Assembly: GCA_964057225.1 (NCBI GenBank) | Contig: OZ059898.1 | Location: forward strand, 5,828,001 to 5,892,000 | From: Auanema rhodensis | Taxonomy: Eukaryota > Nematoda > Chromadorea > Rhabditida > Rhabditidae | DNA length: 64,000 bases | Direction of reading: 5' to 3' | Part shown: positions 10,801 through 21,578 of the stretch, one piece after another | Layout: the number at the start of each line of letters is the position of its first letter | Numbering within the stretch: position 1 is the first letter of the stretch | Notes under the pieces: generated by a model | What the model saw: only the letters and a program-made list of their open reading frames with translations | What the model was told of the DNA's origin: nothing | Database searches by the model: none | Translations under genes and position numbers: made by a program

Positions 10801-13800
10801 GATGAAACATTTTTTGAGTGAAGCTTTGGTTACACCTACTAAACGTTCCCAACATCCACCTTTCCAGGGTGATAATGGAGTGTTGTATATCCATTTAATT
10901 TTTTGTTGTGCTAGTGTGTTTAGTAAGCTTCTTTCGTTGTAATCCGATGTTTTTTCAAGGGTTTCTAATATTTTTGAGCTCAATATAAAGTTTCCTGCGC
11001 AGTCACTACGCATAATTTCTGGAGTACCTCTGCGTGATATAAATCTAGTGAATGCATTCATAAAAGCAACTGTGGATTGATTGGTGACTACCTCTAAGTG
11101 AATTGCTCTAGTTGTCATGCATGTAAACAGACAGATATGGACTTTAGACCCATTTCGAAGGGTGAAGGGGCCCATAAGATCACACCCTGTTGAAAAGAAT
11201 GCTCTTGTAAGAATCGTTCTATCTTTTGGTAGCGATGGCATATCTGGTAATTCATAAGGGTGTGATTGAAATCTTTTACATGTCACACAGTTTTTCAATG
11301 TTTGCTTAATGACTCCGGTTATTTTTGGTATATAGAACTTTTGTCTGAGTTGAATAAGCGTGAAATGTTTGCCTTGATGATTATTGTCTTTGTGTATTTT
11401 GTTGATCAGTTTTTTAACTATGGGGTTTGTTTTAAGAAGGAATATAGGGTTTTTCGTCTCTTCGGGAAGAAGAGTATTTTGTAAACGGCTTCTTACGCGA
11501 TAAATATCCCATGTATCTTTGAAGAATTTTAGATTTATATGTCTTTGCTGTAAGTCATCAAGGCTCATATTAGATTGACTGTTACTGATCAAAATTTTTT
11601 CAATAATGTTGATGTCTTCAACAGTGTGCGTGTCTGTTGATGTGAGATGTTTTATTTTTTGCAACTTGTTGGCGTCGTTAGGATGGACTGTGAAAAACCA
11701 TTTCTTGAATAATTTCCCTACGGTTGTCATTGTTTTGATCACGTCATCATAGTTTTCACGAATGTTCCAAATATCATGGGTTGGAGGATTGTCTATGATT
11801 ATGTGGACAACATTGTGATGCTCCGATTTTAATTCTGCGTTATTCCTGCTCGAGTTGTTAGGTGAGCCGAGTGATGTCAGAGGGTTATGCACGGAAAGTT
11901 TAGTTAACCAATGTGGGCCTTCAATCCAGTCGGAAACTTGTAGTTTTTCCATGTCTGCACCTCGAGATCCGATGTCTGCTGTGTTGAACGAGGTTTGTAC
12001 GTGATATAGTTCTATATTGCAACATATTTGTTCGATTTGCTTGAGCTGTTTCTTTATAGTATTTGTTTGATTATTAATGAACAGTGGGAGAGATTTTTGT
12101 GAGACAATCCATGATAGTGCGATGTTGCTATCGCTCACAATGTTAACTTTCGCTATTTTCGGACATATGGTGACGATAGATAATGCCATTCGTACAGCTA
12201 AACGAATGGCTAGTAACTCTAATCGTGGAATTGTAGTTTTATTTTTGGGTGCTATGCGTGATTTCCCGTTTAGCAGAGAACTAATCTTCCCATTTGTTTG
12301 GAAATATGAACAAGCGGCCATTGCTTGGTTGCTTGCGTCAGCGAAGACCCATAACTGTGTTTCATGTTCAGAAAACTTAAAATATCTGTTCATGGTTAAT
12401 TGCTTATTGTTAATCTGAGTAATATGTTGTTCCCATTGCTTGATACTGTTTGAGTCAATGGGTTGGTCCCATGATAATTTTGTGCTAATGATTTCTCGCA
12501 AGATAAGTTTGAGGAGTAACAGTATTGGTGCTGATAATCCAATGGGATCAAATATTGAATGTAACTGACTGAGTAGAATTCTCTTGGTGTAACTTGTGTG
12601 AGTCGTTGTTATTTTTATTGGGATAATGAAGGAGTCGTGTTCTTTATTAAAAGATATGCCAAGTATTTTGGTTGTCATGTTCGGATATCTGTCTTCTTCA
12701 GGAAGGTTCTGTATTACTTGTTCATCGTTTGACAAGAATTCGCGAACATGCATGTTTATTTCTGAGAATAGTGTTTGGGTTTCTTTACATTTTTTTATAG
12801 CTTCTTCGGTTGTATTTGCTGTAAGAATGATATTGTCGACGTATAAGTTGTGCAGGATTTCCATAGCTAATGGGTTGTCTACTTTTGATTCTAAGAACCA
12901 TTTTATGCCCATGTTCAATACGCTGGGGGATGCAGTGATACCGAATGGTAATCTGTTGAATCGAAGGGTTATGATATTATTGTGTGATATTGGGTATTCT
13001 TTGTTTTTTATCCAAAAGAATTTGCATAAATTCTTGTGATTTTCTGTCAATTGTACTTGTAGAAATGCGGCTTTAATATCGCATGTTATTATTATTGGTC
13101 TTGTTCTGCAGGAGATCATGATGTCGTGTATATATGTGATAAATGATCGTCCTGTGTGTATTATCTCATTCAACGATGGGCTATCCTTCTGTTTAGCGGA
13201 GGCGTCAAAAACGATTCTGAGAGGGTTAGCCTTGCTGGGCTTCCAAACCCCATGGTGGGGCATATAAAACTCTAAAGGCTCCTGGTGATTGTTGGGAATT
13301 TGTTCAACAATGTTATCTTTGAGGTAACTTTCAATGGTTGTAGTATAGTGTGAGAGCATTTCTGGATTGTGCAGTAACTTTCGCCATAGGGATACGAATC
13401 TATGGTACGCGGGCATTTTGTTGTTTTTGAGATTTTTGAAGTTATTTTTTAACGGGAACGGTGCAATAATACGGTTGTTCTCAATTTTTATATCTTTTGA
13501 GTATTCTTCATAGTAATCAATAGTGCGGTCTGCGTTGGCATTTTCTGTATTGATGCCGATAGAATCCAGTTCAAACAGATTAGTGAGGAGTTCTTTATGA
13601 GAGGTTTCTTTTGTTATCTCTTCTAATGTAGAGCATAATATTACTTCTTGTTGTGTATTATCATCGGGAAGAGGAGCTTCCCCATGTATCATGTGGCCGA
13701 ATACCGAGTTTTTCAATCTCATACGTGAGGGGAGTTCGGTTTCTTCGTTTAAGTGCATGAATAGTTTGTATCTATCCATACCTATCAGTATATCCGGAGT

Positions 13801-15873
13801 AAATGATTCTCCGTTTGTTTTTGGATTGGCTAATTTAATTTTTCTTCTTTGTATGAATTTTAAGTCTTCATTAGATAGTTTAGGACACCGTATAGGTGTG
13901 GTTAACATGGGTTTTGTGAACAGTTTTGTTACGATAAGGGATCCAGTTGAGGTTCCAATAATTACCTTAACATCTTCAACTTCATGTGTTTCTGATAATG
14001 CTCCAATGCCGTAAAAGGTTCTCTTCTGAGAACCAAGAATGGGCAGTCCTAATCTTGTAGATAGGTCCTTGGATATAAAAGATCTCATGGATCCTTCATC
14101 TATGAGCATGCGTACTTGCTCATATTTTTTACTATTGTGGTTGTATATGTTCGCCATTGCTGTTCGTAATATTACTTGACTTTCTTCAATATTATGTGTG
14201 TCAGCAATGTGATTAAGCGATACTGGTGCATTAAGTGCCTCAGTAGGGATTCGATTATTAGTGTCAGATTCTTGTTTATATTCTGTTGTTTTTTTATTCA
14301 ATAATTCTTCTGTGGTGATCAGTAAAGCCTGATCTTTTTTAATTGTGGGAGTTTCTTTATCTTTTTGGATATTTTGTACACTTTTTCTTCCTTGTGAGCA
14401 CAAGGCGGAATTATGATCTCCTTGGCAATTGCGACATTTTTGTTTTCTGCATTCCGAACTTTTGTGTTTATCGGAAAAGCAAATCCAACAGATGGCCTTT
14501 CCGCGAATGCGGTACCTTCTTTTCTCTGGTGTTTCAAATGTGGTGCATTGATAAAAACGATGCTCGGATGAGTCGCAAAAGACACATGGCCAAGTTTGGG
14601 TTTTCCGTTGTTCTGCAGTGCTGTCTTTATGTGAAACAGATGTGACATTGTCTTTGTGATTTCGAAACTTTTGTTCATGACTATTTCTTGTTTGTTCTTT
14701 TAGAAAAAAGGAATAGATTTTGTGGTCTACAGCTGTCAGCATTTCTTTAGTAGAATGGTAGTTGTTTGGATGAATTAGAATGTCTTCCACGATGTGGTAT
14801 GGGAATTTGTTGAGAATCATCGCGGTACACATTTCGCGGGATACTGTAGCTCCGGCTGCTTCAATTTGCCTGATAAGTGCCTTGGTTTCTCCAAATGTTT
14901 CTTTGCATGCTTTTGCATTATTGCTTGCAAATTTCAAATTACGTAGTTGTGTCAAAAGAGAGTTGATATCCGACGAATAGTCTCCAAATTCAGAAACTAA
15001 TGCTTCACGCATAAGCTCATAATTTTGAGCAGAGGGTTCTATTCCTCTGATTGCTATTTGTGAATCGCCTTTGAGGCTTTCACAGAGTAGGTTTACCTTT
15101 TCTAAGGTTGTAAACTGTTCATTATCATGAACAAGTCTATCAAAACGGCCCCAGAATGATTTGAAGTTCTCTGGTTTGCCATCAAATGTAGGTAGCGACA
15201 TCGCTGGTTTTTGGATACTAGTTTGTTGGATGTGTAGGAATGACTTGATAATTTCCAGAAATTGATCATTCGATTTGTTTTCTGTTTCATTGTTTTCTGT
15301 TGAGCGATTGCTGTTGTGCTCAGATTCATTCTTATGAAGCGTTTTTCTCAGCTTTCTAAGTATGCGTTCGGCTTTCATGATGTGTTCGTCAAGCTCAATA
15401 ATGGCGTTTTGAACCTTTTTAATGTTGGGTTCAAAGTCTTCATCGGATGTGAAGGCGATGTACTGTTCGTCTAATGCTTTACGAAGCGTTTTGTCTGATG
15501 CTTCGTAAAATTTTTGGAATTTTTTCTCGTTATCTTGATGATTTTTCAACGATTCTTTGAATTGGTGTTGGACTTTTGTCCAGCGAATGATAAGGCAAGA
15601 GAGGGTTTCCTCTTCTTCCTCAGTGTGGAAGTCGCAATCTACCAGAATACCAGGAAGGTCCTTCACTTCCATCTCGTATCGTGTAAGTAATTCTCCGAGA
15701 AACTGGTTAGACTGTTTGATATGATTGACAAAAAGGAGTGACATTTTTGTCGTAGATGTAGGAATAACGCTTATATTCCTTTTACTTTCTCTTTTTTTTT
15801 TGTTTGTTTGGTGATCACAGTATATGTGATAGTGAATCTCTGTTTCTGTCTGCAGAGTTTGCTTATGGTTCAA
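7813..15873 (-). CDS. BEL/Pao Gag-Pol-Env polyprotein, single open frame
   Basis: An uninterrupted frame of 2,686 codons; Met44 is an alternative start. In order: a Gag region with a DUF1759-like segment near residues 225-370 and three zinc knuckles (about 429-492); a DUF1758-like aspartic protease with a LIDEGS motif near 590; reverse transcriptase with VFDASA near 886 and YVDN near 1010 in place of the usual YVDD; RNase H beginning FADAS near 1174; integrase with an HHCC zinc region (about 1496-1533) and catalytic D, D, E near 1563, 1623 and 1674. After about residue 2050 comes an envelope-like part with hydrophobic stretches near 2056 and 2177, a cysteine-rich ectodomain and a membrane anchor near 2622-2650. 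The ectodomain recalls the phlebovirus-like envelopes of nematode BEL elements; this is inference, not an alignment. No stop or frameshift breaks the frame. Confidence 0.93.
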   Translation of the reverse strand: MNHKQTLQTETEIHYHIYCDHQTNKKKRESKRNISVIPTSTTKMSLLFVNHIKQSNQFLGELLTRYEMEVKDLPGILVDCDFHTEEEEETLSCLIIRWTKVQHQFKESLKNHQDNEKKFQKFYEASDKTLRKALDEQYIAFTSDEDFEPNIKKVQNAIIELDEHIMKAERILRKLRKTLHKNESEHNSNRSTENNETENKSNDQFLEIIKSFLHIQQTSIQKPAMSLPTFDGKPENFKSFWGRFDRLVHDNEQFTTLEKVNLLCESLKGDSQIAIRGIEPSAQNYELMREALVSEFGDYSSDINSLLTQLRNLKFASNNAKACKETFGETKALIRQIEAAGATVSREMCTAMILNKFPYHIVEDILIHPNNYHSTKEMLTAVDHKIYSFFLKEQTRNSHEQKFRNHKDNVTSVSHKDSTAEQRKTQTWPCVFCDSSEHRFYQCTTFETPEKRRYRIRGKAICWICFSDKHKSSECRKQKCRNCQGDHNSALCSQGRKSVQNIQKDKETPTIKKDQALLITTEELLNKKTTEYKQESDTNNRIPTEALNAPVSLNHIADTHNIEESQVILRTAMANIYNHNSKKYEQVRMLIDEGSMRSFISKDLSTRLGLPILGSQKRTFYGIGALSETHEVEDVKVIIGTSTGSLIVTKLFTKPMLTTPIRCPKLSNEDLKFIQRRKIKLANPKTNGESFTPDILIGMDRYKLFMHLNEETELPSRMRLKNSVFGHMIHGEAPLPDDNTQQEVILCSTLEEITKETSHKELLTNLFELDSIGINTENANADRTIDYYEEYSKDIKIENNRIIAPFPLKNNFKNLKNNKMPAYHRFVSLWRKLLHNPEMLSHYTTTIESYLKDNIVEQIPNNHQEPLEFYMPHHGVWKPSKANPLRIVFDASAKQKDSPSLNEIIHTGRSFITYIHDIMISCRTRPIIITCDIKAAFLQVQLTENHKNLCKFFWIKNKEYPISHNNIITLRFNRLPFGITASPSVLNMGIKWFLESKVDNPLAMEILHNLYVDNIILTANTTEEAIKKCKETQTLFSEINMHVREFLSNDEQVIQNLPEEDRYPNMTTKILGISFNKEHDSFIIPIKITTTHTSYTKRILLSQLHSIFDPIGLSAPILLLLKLILREIISTKLSWDQPIDSNSIKQWEQHITQINNKQLTMNRYFKFSEHETQLWVFADASNQAMAACSYFQTNGKISSLLNGKSRIAPKNKTTIPRLELLAIRLAVRMALSIVTICPKIAKVNIVSDSNIALSWIVSQKSLPLFINNQTNTIKKQLKQIEQICCNIELYHVQTSFNTADIGSRGADMEKLQVSDWIEGPHWLTKLSVHNPLTSLGSPNNSSRNNAELKSEHHNVVHIIIDNPPTHDIWNIRENYDDVIKTMTTVGKLFKKWFFTVHPNDANKLQKIKHLTSTDTHTVEDINIIEKILISNSQSNMSLDDLQQRHINLKFFKDTWDIYRVRSRLQNTLLPEETKNPIFLLKTNPIVKKLINKIHKDNNHQGKHFTLIQLRQKFYIPKITGVIKQTLKNCVTCKRFQSHPYELPDMPSLPKDRTILTRAFFSTGCDLMGPFTLRNGSKVHICLFTCMTTRAIHLEVVTNQSTVAFMNAFTRFISRRGTPEIMRSDCAGNFILSSKILETLEKTSDYNERSLLNTLAQQKIKWIYNTPLSPWKGGCWERLVGVTKASLKKCFIPSRMSLDDLHTAIVKIEAIINTRPLTHPHPDNLDTLPIRPIDFLTSAIKFSLPENNADTHIFDIHSDIQTIQSTEQALEALQLSEDSASKFWKRFQEEYLTSLKDIFKHKHHRKNHTNIFPQPDEIVLIQNDMLPRGTWKLGRIIETITSSDGNIRSAKVATSNGNIIIRSINQLYPLEIRCNTNSNKIIEDNSHIVQENNSSTDRTPHTDIVLDNILFDHPIEHTDQTIHENKDINDVSHNYDIAYDSDNSQHDNTYTPETENNEDATNDRPQNKTKQSSVKTAKHTEQDDVTEKEIIKAFPLKMSYATHQRKNKINPKVAADIMKALSLPIIITSTYAEEINSCKDSNMFTTKLIANPHCSPEMATWTVLITIMAVTLIVSCLCRMGYSQYRYKTWSKNTQTMLNIMKLKHKTISEQEDHETDQKITEDHNDTLQLKQTNTQDANIVDHETFQKHIYPILNHTRKPPKFSLFTRGSQTSLPSLLAIILALCIGSCSSCSDVHVQHFVNIRCDDNLACYHEYSQDIIFSPGTKQLCITITHSNHEIGQFKITKLYTEHVCQKNTRYFTRQTTVNILSILRCRHRGSCDGTCETNSLHNKIEELQPYTFPSQSGCFTSSARFYTCPMIWTDPCLFYKIEHIPVTEEVYEVYTCDSWSTQTVFNIETTLLQQKNNYNITLQPHTKNREQLFNITTLSQSQPPPEMYTKLFFSSKENTYITDIHTKGIIQCATEEAALKHFNNCTVSSFCPCTFNRFDEIKCRCDTPTFEKMSNTSDIKSPNQNFKTKDNTLSFSTNLDENLVTVDSSLFLNSVIFSNNLPCAPALTKLSGCYSCGQGAFAEFQCLTAEETWISIECQKEVFMIKCSPKVAITKVTMKRENSQIDELCYTTCDNKKIKIIIKGILHHIASIDEINESDSSKGTESKSIDFAPIFKLILSKLGIILIGVAITATIGYVACTPIMYCVVLNTVLTTQWIATRIFTLWIKSKALFRDQRF

Positions 15874-16007
15874 GTCTTTTTGGTGTGACTTGACGTGGAC
15901 TAATGGTTGCCACGATTTCTATTAAGTATGTTTTTTGCTCAAACACGCTTGGTTTGAGCTGTATCTCACCTGCCACGCGGGACTTGAAGCGGCTAAGATC
16001 TGAACTA

Positions 16008-16019
16008 GCCGATGCACCA
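16008..16019 (-). promoter_or_regulatory. Primer binding site, tRNA-Gly(GCC) type
   Basis: Three bases inside the 5' LTR (16023-16375) the element strand reads TGGTGCATCGGC. This is complementary to a tRNA 3' end GCCGATGCACCA, which matches the known animal tRNA-Gly(GCC) acceptor end. Confidence 0.8.
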
Positions 16020-16022
16020 ATT

Positions 16023-16270
16023 TGTGGCGATCTACCACAAGTGTATAGTATGGTTGGAAGTAAAACACAAATTGAATATGTAGAAAAGGGTTTATTGATG
16101 AATTAACAAGACAAGCACGGAATAAAATCACTGACTGCGAACGTTGAAAATGTAAGTCTGATCTCTTCTCGTGGGCGGTCGTCAGCCTGAAACAAAGAGT
16201 TAGTCATGCCACATGTATAACACAACATGTGGTATGGATAAAAATTACTTAGGAAGTTACAAGAAAGAAG

Positions 16271-16310
<40 letters not shown>

Positions 16311-16375
16311 AGGAAAGACAAATAAAACAATTGTTGAAGATAAAATTTATACAAACTCACTCGCTTATCGCGACA
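16023..16375 (-). repeat. 5' LTR of BEL/Pao element
   Basis: The 353-bp partner of the LTR at 6621-6973, with no difference found by eye, including the length of the (GA)n run. It is followed directly by the AAGAA target duplication and resumed array sequence. Confidence 0.95.
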
Positions 16376-17486
16376 AAGAACAGAAAAATATGACTTCTGA
16401 TACCTCTGATAAGAGAGAAAATCATATTCTTAATGACTTGTAGCTCTAATACTTCACTGTAAGTAAGAAAAACTAAAACATATGATCTCGGGCGGGCTCG
16501 AACCGCCGGCCTTCTGTGTGTTAGACAGATGTGATAACCACTACACCACGAGATCGCTGATAGTTCTCTTTTCATAGAAAATCATATTCTGATTAGCTTA
16601 TGTTTATGACACCAAAATGTTCCGTCAAGAACAGAAAAATATGACTTCTGATACCTCTGATATGAGAGAAAATCATATTCTTAATGACTTGTAGCTCTAA
16701 TACTTCACTGTAAGTAAGAAAAACTAAAACATATGATCTCGGGCGGGCTCGAACCGCCGGCCTTCTGTGTGTTAGACAGATGTGATAACCACTACACCAC
16801 GAGATCCCTGATAGCTCTATTTTCATAGAAAATCATATGCTGATTAGCCTATGGTTATGACACAAAAATATTCTGTCAAGAACTGAAAGATATGACTTCT
16901 GATACCTCTGATATGAGAGAAAATCATATTCTTAATGACTTTTAGCTCTGTTACTTCACTGTAAGTAAAAAAAACTAAAACATATGATCTCGGGCGGGCT
17001 CGAACCGCCGGCCTTCTGTGTGTTAGACAGATGTGATAACCACTACACCACGAGATCGCTGATAGTTCTCTTTTCATAGAAAATCATATTCTGATTAGCT
17101 TATGTTTATGACACCAAAATGTTCCGTCAAGAACAGAAAAATATGACTTCTGATACCTCTGATAAGAGAGAAAATCATATTCTTAATGACTTGTAGCTCT
17201 GTTACTTCACTGTAAGTAAAAAAAACTAAAACATATGATCTCGGGCGGGCTCGAACCGCCGGCCTTCTGTGTGTTAGACAGATGTGATAACCACTACACC
17301 ACGAGATCCCTGATAGCTCTATTTTCATAGAAAATCATATGCTGATTAGCCTATGGTTATGACACAAAAATATTCTGTCAAGAACTGAAAGATATGACTT
17401 CTGATACCTCTGATATGAGAGAAAATCATATTCTTAATGACTTGTAGCTCTGTTACTTCACTGTAAGTAAAAAAAACTAAAACATA

Positions 17487-17559
17487 TGATCTCGGGCGGG
17501 CTCGAACCGCCGGCCTTCTGTGTGTTAGACAGATGTGATAACCACTTCACCACGAGATC
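17487..17559 (-). tRNA. tRNA-Val(AAC) variant with D-arm/A-box change
   Basis: One base of the D arm differs (GTGAAGTGG instead of GTGTAGTGG). It falls inside the A box, so promoter strength or folding may be affected. The rest of the cloverleaf is standard. Confidence 0.8.
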
Positions 17560-20500
17560 GCTGTTAGCTCTATTTTCATAGAAAATCATATTCTGATTAG
17601 CTTATGTTTATGACACAAAAATGTTCGGTCAAGAACTGAAAAATATGACTTCTGATACCTTTGATAAGAGAGAACATCATATTCTTAATGACTTGTAGCT
17701 CTAATACTTCACTGTAAGTAAGAAAAACTAAAACATATGATCTCGGGCGGGCTCGAACCGCCGGCCTTCTGTGTGTTAGACAGATGTGATAACCACTACA
17801 CCACGAGATCGCTGATACATCTCTTATCATACGAAATCATATTCTGATTAGCTTATGGTTATGACACAAAAATGTTCGGTCAAGAACTGAAAAATATGAT
17901 TTCTGATACTTCTGATATGGGAGAAAATCAAATTCTTATTGACTTGTAGCTCTGATACTTCACTGTAAGTAAGAAAAACTAAAACATATGATCTCGGGCG
18001 GGCTCGAACCGCCGGCCTTCTGTGTGTTAGACAGATGTGATAACCACTACACCACGAGATCGCTGGTAGTTCTCTTTTCATAGAAAATCATATTCTGATT
18101 AGCTTATGTTTATGACACCAAAATGTTCCGTCAAGAACAGAAAAATATGACTTCTGATACCTCTGATATGAGAGAAAATCATATTCTTAATGACTTGTAG
18201 CTCTGTTACTTCACTGTAAGTAAAAAAAACTAAAACATATGATCTCGGGCGGGCTCGAACCGCCGGCCTTCTGTGTGTTAGACAGATGTGATAACCACTA
18301 CACCACGAGATCGCTGATAGTTCTCTTTTCATAGAAAATCATATTCTGATTAGCTTATGTTTATGACACCAAAATGTTCCGTCAAGAACAGAAAAATATG
18401 ACTTCTGATACCTCTGATAAGAGAGAAAATCATATTCTTAATGACTTGTAGCTCCTCTGTTACTTCACTGTAAGTAAAAAAAACTAAAACATATGATCTC
18501 GGGCGGGCTCGAACCGCCGGCCTTCTGTGTGTTAGACAGATGTGATAACCACTACACCACGAGATCCCTGATAGCTCTATTTTCATAGAAAATCATATGC
18601 TGATTAGCCTATGGTTATGACACAAAAATATTCTGTCAAGAACTGAAAGATATGACTTCTGATACCTCTGATATGAGAGAAAATCATATTCTTAATGACT
18701 TGTAGCTCTGTTACTTCACTGTAAGTAAAAAAAACTAAAACATATGATCTCGGGCGGGCTCGAACCGCCGGCCTTCTGTGTGTTAGACAGATGTGATAAC
18801 CACTACACCACGAGATCGCTGTTAGCTCTATTTTCATAGAAAATCATATTCTGATTAGCTTATGTTTATGACACAAAAATGTTCGGTCAAGAACTGAAAA
18901 ATATGACTTCTGATACCTTTGATAAGAGAGAACATCATATTCTTAATGACTTGTAGCTCTAATACTTCACTGTAAGTAAGAAAAACTAAAACATATGATC
19001 TCGGGCGGGCTCGAACCGCCGGCCTTCTGTGTGTTAGACAGATGTGATAACCACTACACCACGAGATCGCTGATACATCTCTTATCATACGAAATCATAT
19101 TCTGATTAGCTTATGGTTATGACACAAAAATGTTCGGTCAAGAACTGAAAAATATGATTTCTGATACTTCTGATATGGGAGAAAATCAAATTCTTATTGA
19201 CTTGTAGCTCTGATACTTCACTGTAAGTAAGAAAAACTAAAACATATGATCTCGGGCGGGCTCGAACCGCCGGCCTTCTGTGTGTTAGACAGATGTGATA
19301 ACCACTACACCACGAGATCGCTGATAGTTCTCTTTTCATAGAAAATCATATTCTGATTAGCTTATGTTTATGACACCAAAATGTTCCGTCAAGAACAGAA
19401 AAATATGACTTCTGATACCTCTGATAAGAGAGAAAATCATATTCTTAATGACTTGTAGCTCTGTTACTTCACTGTAAGTAAAAAAAACTAAAACATATGA
19501 TCTCGGGCGGGCTCGAACCGCCGGCCTTCTGTGTGTTAGACAGATGTGATAACCACTACACCACGAGATCGCTGATAGTTCTCTTTTCATAGAAAATCAT
19601 ATTCTGATTAGCTTATGTTTATGACACCAAAATGTTCCGTCAAGAACAGAAAAATATGACTTCTGATACCTCTGATATGAGAGAAAATCATATTCTTAAT
19701 GACTTGTAGCTCTAATACTTCACTGTAAGTAAGAAAAACTAAAACATATGATCTCGGGCGGGCTCGAACCGCCGGCCTTCTGTGTGTTAGACAGATGTGA
19801 TAACCACTACACCACGAGATCCCTGATAGCTCTATTTTCATAGAAAATCATATGCTGATTAGCCTATGGTTATGACACAAAAATATTCTGTCAAGAACTG
19901 AAAGATATGACTTCTGATACCTCTGATATGAGAGAAAATCATATTCTTAATGACTTTTAGCTCTGTTACTTCACTGTAAGTAAAAAAAACTAAAACATAT
20001 GATCTCGGGCGGGCTCGAACCGCCGGCCTTCTGTGTGTTAGACAGATGTGATAACCACTACACCACGAGATCGCTGATAGTTCTCTTTTCATAGAAAATC
20101 ATATTCTGATTAGCTTATGTTTATGACACCAAAATGTTCCGTCAAGAACAGAAAAATATGACTTCTGATACCTCTGATAAGAGAGAAAATCATATTCTTA
20201 ATGACTTGTAGCTCTGTTACTTCACTGTAAGTAAAAAAAACTAAAACATATGATCTCGGGCGGGCTCGAACCGCCGGCCTTCTGTGTGTTAGACAGATGT
20301 GATAACCACTACACCACGAGATCCCTGATAGCTCTATTTTCATAGAAAATCATATGCTGATTAGCCTATGGTTATGACACAAAAATATTCTGTCAAGAAC
20401 TGAAAGATATGACTTCTGATACCTCTGATATGAGAGAAAATCATATTCTTAATGACTTGTAGCTCTGTTACTTCACTGTAAGTAAAAAAAACTAAAACAT

Positions 20501-21505
20501 ATGATCTCGGGCGGGCTCGAACCGCCGGCCTTCTGTGTGTTAGACAGATGTGATAACCACTACACCACGAGATCGCTGATAGTTGTCTTTTCATAGAAAA
20601 TCATATTCTGATTAGCTTATGTTTATGACACCAAAATGTTCCGTCAAGAACAGAAAAATATGACTTCTGATACCTCTGATAAGAGAGAAAATCATATTCT
20701 TAATGACTTGTAGCTCTGTTACTTCACTGTAAGTAAAAAAAACTAAAACATATGATCTCGGGCGGGCTCGAACCGCCGGCCTTCTGTGTGTTAGACAGAT
20801 GTGATAACCACTACACCACGAGATCCCTGATAGCTCTATTTTCATAGAAAATCATATGCTGATTAGCCTATGGTTATGACACAAAAATATTCTGTCAAGA
20901 ACTGAAAGATATGACTTCTGATACCTCTGATATGAGAGAAAATCATATTCTTAATGACTTGTAGCTCTGTTACTTCACTGTAAGTAAAAAAAACTAAAAC
21001 ATATGATCTCGGGCGGGCTCGAACCGCCGGCCTTCTGTGTGTTAGACAGATGTGATAACCACTACACCACGAGATCGCTGATAGTTGTCTTTTCATAGAA
21101 AATCATATTCTGATTAGCTTATGTTTATGACACCAAAATGTTCCGTCAAGAACAGAAAAATATGACTTCTGATACCTCTGATAAGAGAGAAAATCATATT
21201 CTTAATGACTTGTAGCTCTGTTACTTCACTGTAAGTAAAAAAAACTAAAACATATGATCTCGGGCGGGCTCGAACCGCCGGCCTTCTGTGTGTTAGACAG
21301 ATGTGATAACCACTACACCACGAGATCGCTGTTAGCTCTATTTTCATAGAAAATCATATTCTGATTAGCTTATGTTTATGACACAAAAATGTTCGGTCAA
21401 GAACTGAAAAATATGACTTCTGATACCTTTGATAAGAGAGAACATCATATTCTTAATGACTTGTAGCTCTAATACTTCACTGTAAGTAAGAAAAACTAAA
21501 ACATA

Positions 21506-21578
21506 TGATCTCGGGCGGGCTCGAACCGCCGGCCTTCTGTGTGTTAGATAGATGTGATAACCACTACACCACGAGATC
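21506..21578 (-). tRNA. tRNA-Val(AAC) variant with anticodon-stem change
   Basis: The 5' anticodon stem reads TCTAT instead of TCTGT, turning a G-C pair into A-C. The same change occurs in the copy at 27279-27351, about 5.8 kb away, and both units share spacer variants. Confidence 0.8.

Larger units (their letters stand above)
6621..16375 (-). mobile_element. Intact BEL/Pao-type LTR retroelement with envelope
   Basis: The 9,755-bp element is bounded by two 353-bp LTRs and a 5-bp target duplication AAGAA (6616-6620 and 16376-16380), inside a tRNA array unit. The flanking unit sequence joins perfectly when the element is removed. Inside are a tRNA-Gly-type primer site, one long gag-pol-env frame and a second small zinc-knuckle ORF. 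BEL/Pao membership rests on the DUF1759-like Gag, DUF1758-like protease, RT, RNase H and integrase order, and on the 5-bp duplication. Identical-looking LTRs imply a very recent insertion. Confidence 0.93.

Noticed and set aside
7859..15000. Plus-strand and off-frame ORFs of 60-140 codons within the retroelement
   Set aside because: They are antisense or shifted shadows of the long polyprotein frame; none shows its own domain.
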